A stretch of DNA of 64,000 nucleotides, taken from contig NZ_CP139247.1 in the NCBI RefSeq assembly GCF_034087045.1, positions 5,420,001 to 5,484,000 on the forward strand, given 5' to 3'. This DNA is from Chitinophaga sancti. Its GTDB lineage: Bacteria; Bacteroidota; Bacteroidia; Chitinophagales; Chitinophagaceae. Of this stretch, positions 62,300 through 64,000 are shown piece by piece. Every line of letters begins with the position of its first letter. The first letter of the stretch is position 1. The position numbers and the translations under genes were made by a program. The notes beneath the pieces are model-generated. The model saw only the letters and a program-made list of their open reading frames with translations, was not told where the DNA came from and ran no database searches.

Positions 62300-64000
62300 A
62301 TGAAGAACAGTCCACAAACCCTACAACTACCAGTCCATATTGCCCCTGGTAGTCCATATCCATTAGGCGCAACTCCTGATAATAAAGGCGTAAATTTCGC
62401 CATCTATGCCGATTATGCGACCGGTGTAGACCTCTGCCTGTTCAACAGCCCCTCAGACCCAAAAGAATCCCAAAGAATCAAAATGACTGAGCGGTTTCAT
62501 CAGGTATGGCATGTGCATGTATCCGGCCTGCAACCCGGCCAACTGTATGGCTACCGCGTAAGTGGACCATACAATCCCCAGGAAGGCAGCCGTTTCAATG
62601 AAAATAAATTACTCTTAGATCCTTACGCCAAAGCCATCTCAGGCACTATCAACTGGCACGACTCCCTCTTTGGCTACCAGATAGGCAGCCCGGAAGAAGA
62701 CCTGAGTTTCAGCGACGCTGACAGCGCACCATATATTCCGAAATCGGTAGTGGTCGATGATGCCTTTGACTGGGAAAACGATAAATGTCCAAAAATCCCC
62801 TACAATGCCACCATCATCTATGAGATGCATGTAAAGGGCTTTACAAAAATGCATCCGGACATTCCTGAAGAGATCCGCGGAACATATGCTGCTATCGGTC
62901 ATCCGGTAACAATCGATTACCTCAAAAAACTAGGCGTAACGGCGGTTGAATTAATGCCGGTACATCACTTTGTAGTCGACAGGCACCTGGTAGAGAAAGG
63001 ATTGACTAACTACTGGGGATATAATACCATCGGGTATTTTGCCCCTGATGCAAGGTATTCTTCTTCCGGTATCGAAGGCCAGCAGGTAACCGAGTTCAAA
63101 GAAATGGTCAAAGCCCTTCATAAAGCTGGTATTGAAGTATTCCTCGATGTCGTTTATAACCATACTGCCGAAGGCAACCATATGGGACCGACACTGAGCT
63201 TCAGAGGAGTGGATAATTGCAGTTATTACCGGCTTACTGAAGATAAGCGTTACTACATGGACTATACCGGCACAGGCAATACACTGAATGCACAGTTACC
63301 AAATGTACTGCGCCTCATTATGGATAGCCTTCGCTATTGGGTAGAGCAGATGCATATTGACGGATTTCGTTTCGATCTGGCTGCTGCATTAGCACGGGAA
63401 CTACATGAGGTGAACAGCCTGAGTGCTTTCTTTGAAATTATTTACCAGGACCCGGTGATCAGTCAGGTCAAGTTAATTGCAGAACCCTGGGATGTGGGAG
63501 AAGGTGGCTACCAGGTAGGAAAATTTCCTCCCGGCTGGGCGGAATGGAATGGTCTATACAGAGATTGTATCAGGGGATACTGGAAAGGTGATGATAGTAT
63601 GCTGGCTGAGTTTGCCCTCCGGTTTACAGGAAGCCCGGATTTGTATGAGGCGGATTATCGCAGGCCAACGGCTAGTATCAACTTCATTACCGCCCATGAT
63701 GGCTTTACCATGCATGACCTTGTCTCTTATAATGACAAGCATAATGAAAGTAATGGCGAAAACAACAGGGATGGTGCGAATGATAATTACTCTTTTAACT
63801 GGGGTACGGAAGGTGATACCAATGATGAAGGCATCAATTATATCCGTGCACAGATCAAGCGAAATTTTATTACAACCTTATTCCTTTCACAGGGAGTGCC
63901 TATGCTGGTAGCGGGTGATGAATCGGGTAATACGCAGTATGGGAATAACAATGCGTATTGTCAGGATAATGAAATATCATGGTTGGATTGGGAGAAACAG
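62300..64000 (+). CDS. glgX: glycogen debranching enzyme GlgX-type, C-terminus beyond window
   Basis: Open from the ATG at 62300 to the window end, 567 residues so far (typical total about 700). N-terminal CBM48 domain (PGSPYPLGATPDNKGVNFAI, RVSGPYNPQEGSRFNENKLL), then a GH13 barrel with ELMPVHHFVVDR, FLDVVYNHTAEGNH, the nucleophile aspartate in DGFRFDLAAALARE, the acid/base glutamate in LIAEPWDVG and the third acid in FITAHDGFTMHDL. It hydrolyses alpha-1,6 branches of limit-dextrin. No partner glg gene is visible yet. Confidence 0.94.
   Translation, partial: MKNSPQTLQLPVHIAPGSPYPLGATPDNKGVNFAIYADYATGVDLCLFNSPSDPKESQRIKMTERFHQVWHVHVSGLQPGQLYGYRVSGPYNPQEGSRFNENKLLLDPYAKAISGTINWHDSLFGYQIGSPEEDLSFSDADSAPYIPKSVVVDDAFDWENDKCPKIPYNATIIYEMHVKGFTKMHPDIPEEIRGTYAAIGHPVTIDYLKKLGVTAVELMPVHHFVVDRHLVEKGLTNYWGYNTIGYFAPDARYSSSGIEGQQVTEFKEMVKALHKAGIEVFLDVVYNHTAEGNHMGPTLSFRGVDNCSYYRLTEDKRYYMDYTGTGNTLNAQLPNVLRLIMDSLRYWVEQMHIDGFRFDLAAALARELHEVNSLSAFFEIIYQDPVISQVKLIAEPWDVGEGGYQVGKFPPGWAEWNGLYRDCIRGYWKGDDSMLAEFALRFTGSPDLYEADYRRPTASINFITAHDGFTMHDLVSYNDKHNESNGENNRDGANDNYSFNWGTEGDTNDEGINYIRAQIKRNFITTLFLSQGVPMLVAGDESGNTQYGNNNAYCQDNEISWLDWEKQ

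Overview
The window looks like a chromosomal segment of a Bacteroidota bacterium, most likely a Chitinophagaceae (Chitinophaga-like) relative. TonB-dependent receptors carry carboxypeptidase-regulatory-like N-terminal domains, lipoprotein signals end in short C-S/C-K-K type lipoboxes, Shine-Dalgarno sequences are weak, genes overlap by ATGA, and several protein families are typical of that phylum. No rRNA, tRNA, insertion sequence or CRISPR array was recognised.

Layout. (1) 1-12067, minus strand: an iron-acquisition block. A seven-gene operon (flavin N-monooxygenase, MFS carrier, NIS synthetase, nitroreductase, fatty-acid-hydroxylase/sterol-desaturase family membrane protein, 2-oxoglutarate-type oxygenase, PLP decarboxylase cut by the window edge) suggests a hydroxamate siderophore. 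Upstream of it lie a LuxR-type response regulator, a PepSY membrane protein and a TonB-dependent siderophore receptor. (2) 12410-24100, minus strand: a glycan-utilisation locus without SusD: hexuronate-type MFS carrier, remnant of a FucP/NagP-type carrier, NagB-like deaminase, TonB receptor, alpha/alpha-toroid enzyme, GH20, GH28 and a LacI regulator. A perfect 46-nt palindrome and a related 14-bp site are candidate LacI operators. (3) 24356-27812: ordinary genes, including MnmD and a lipoprotein-anchored truncated globin. (4) 27800-54062: a nearly complete anaerobic-type cobalamin locus: cobB, cobQ, cobD, cbiB, then a cobalamin riboswitch heading a long plus-strand operon (ferredoxin, cobalt/nickel permease, cbiX, cbiL, cbiHC, cbiET, cbiGF, cobK, cbiD, second permease, chlI/chlD, cobU, cobT, cobS, cobC, pduO), followed on the minus strand by cobW-cobN. 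(5) 54140-64000: mixed genes including an M81 peptidase, an SDR lacking its catalytic motif, DNA ligase D, a decayed Fpg/Nei glycosylase fragment and the start of glgX.

Main points for a second look. The chelatase gene appears to make a short AAA+ subunit in frame 0 and, by -1 frameshifting at a slippery A5G after an SD-like AAGGAGG, a long AAA+/VWA subunit. cbiD is split by a +1 shift near an A6 tract. Three intergenic junctions in the cobalamin operon consist of degenerate tandem copies of the 3' end of the preceding gene. Both a CbiX and a CobN-ChlI-ChlD chelatase are encoded together. The siderophore operon carries three unusual oxidoreductases. All functional statements come from motif reading and family knowledge; no database search was run.
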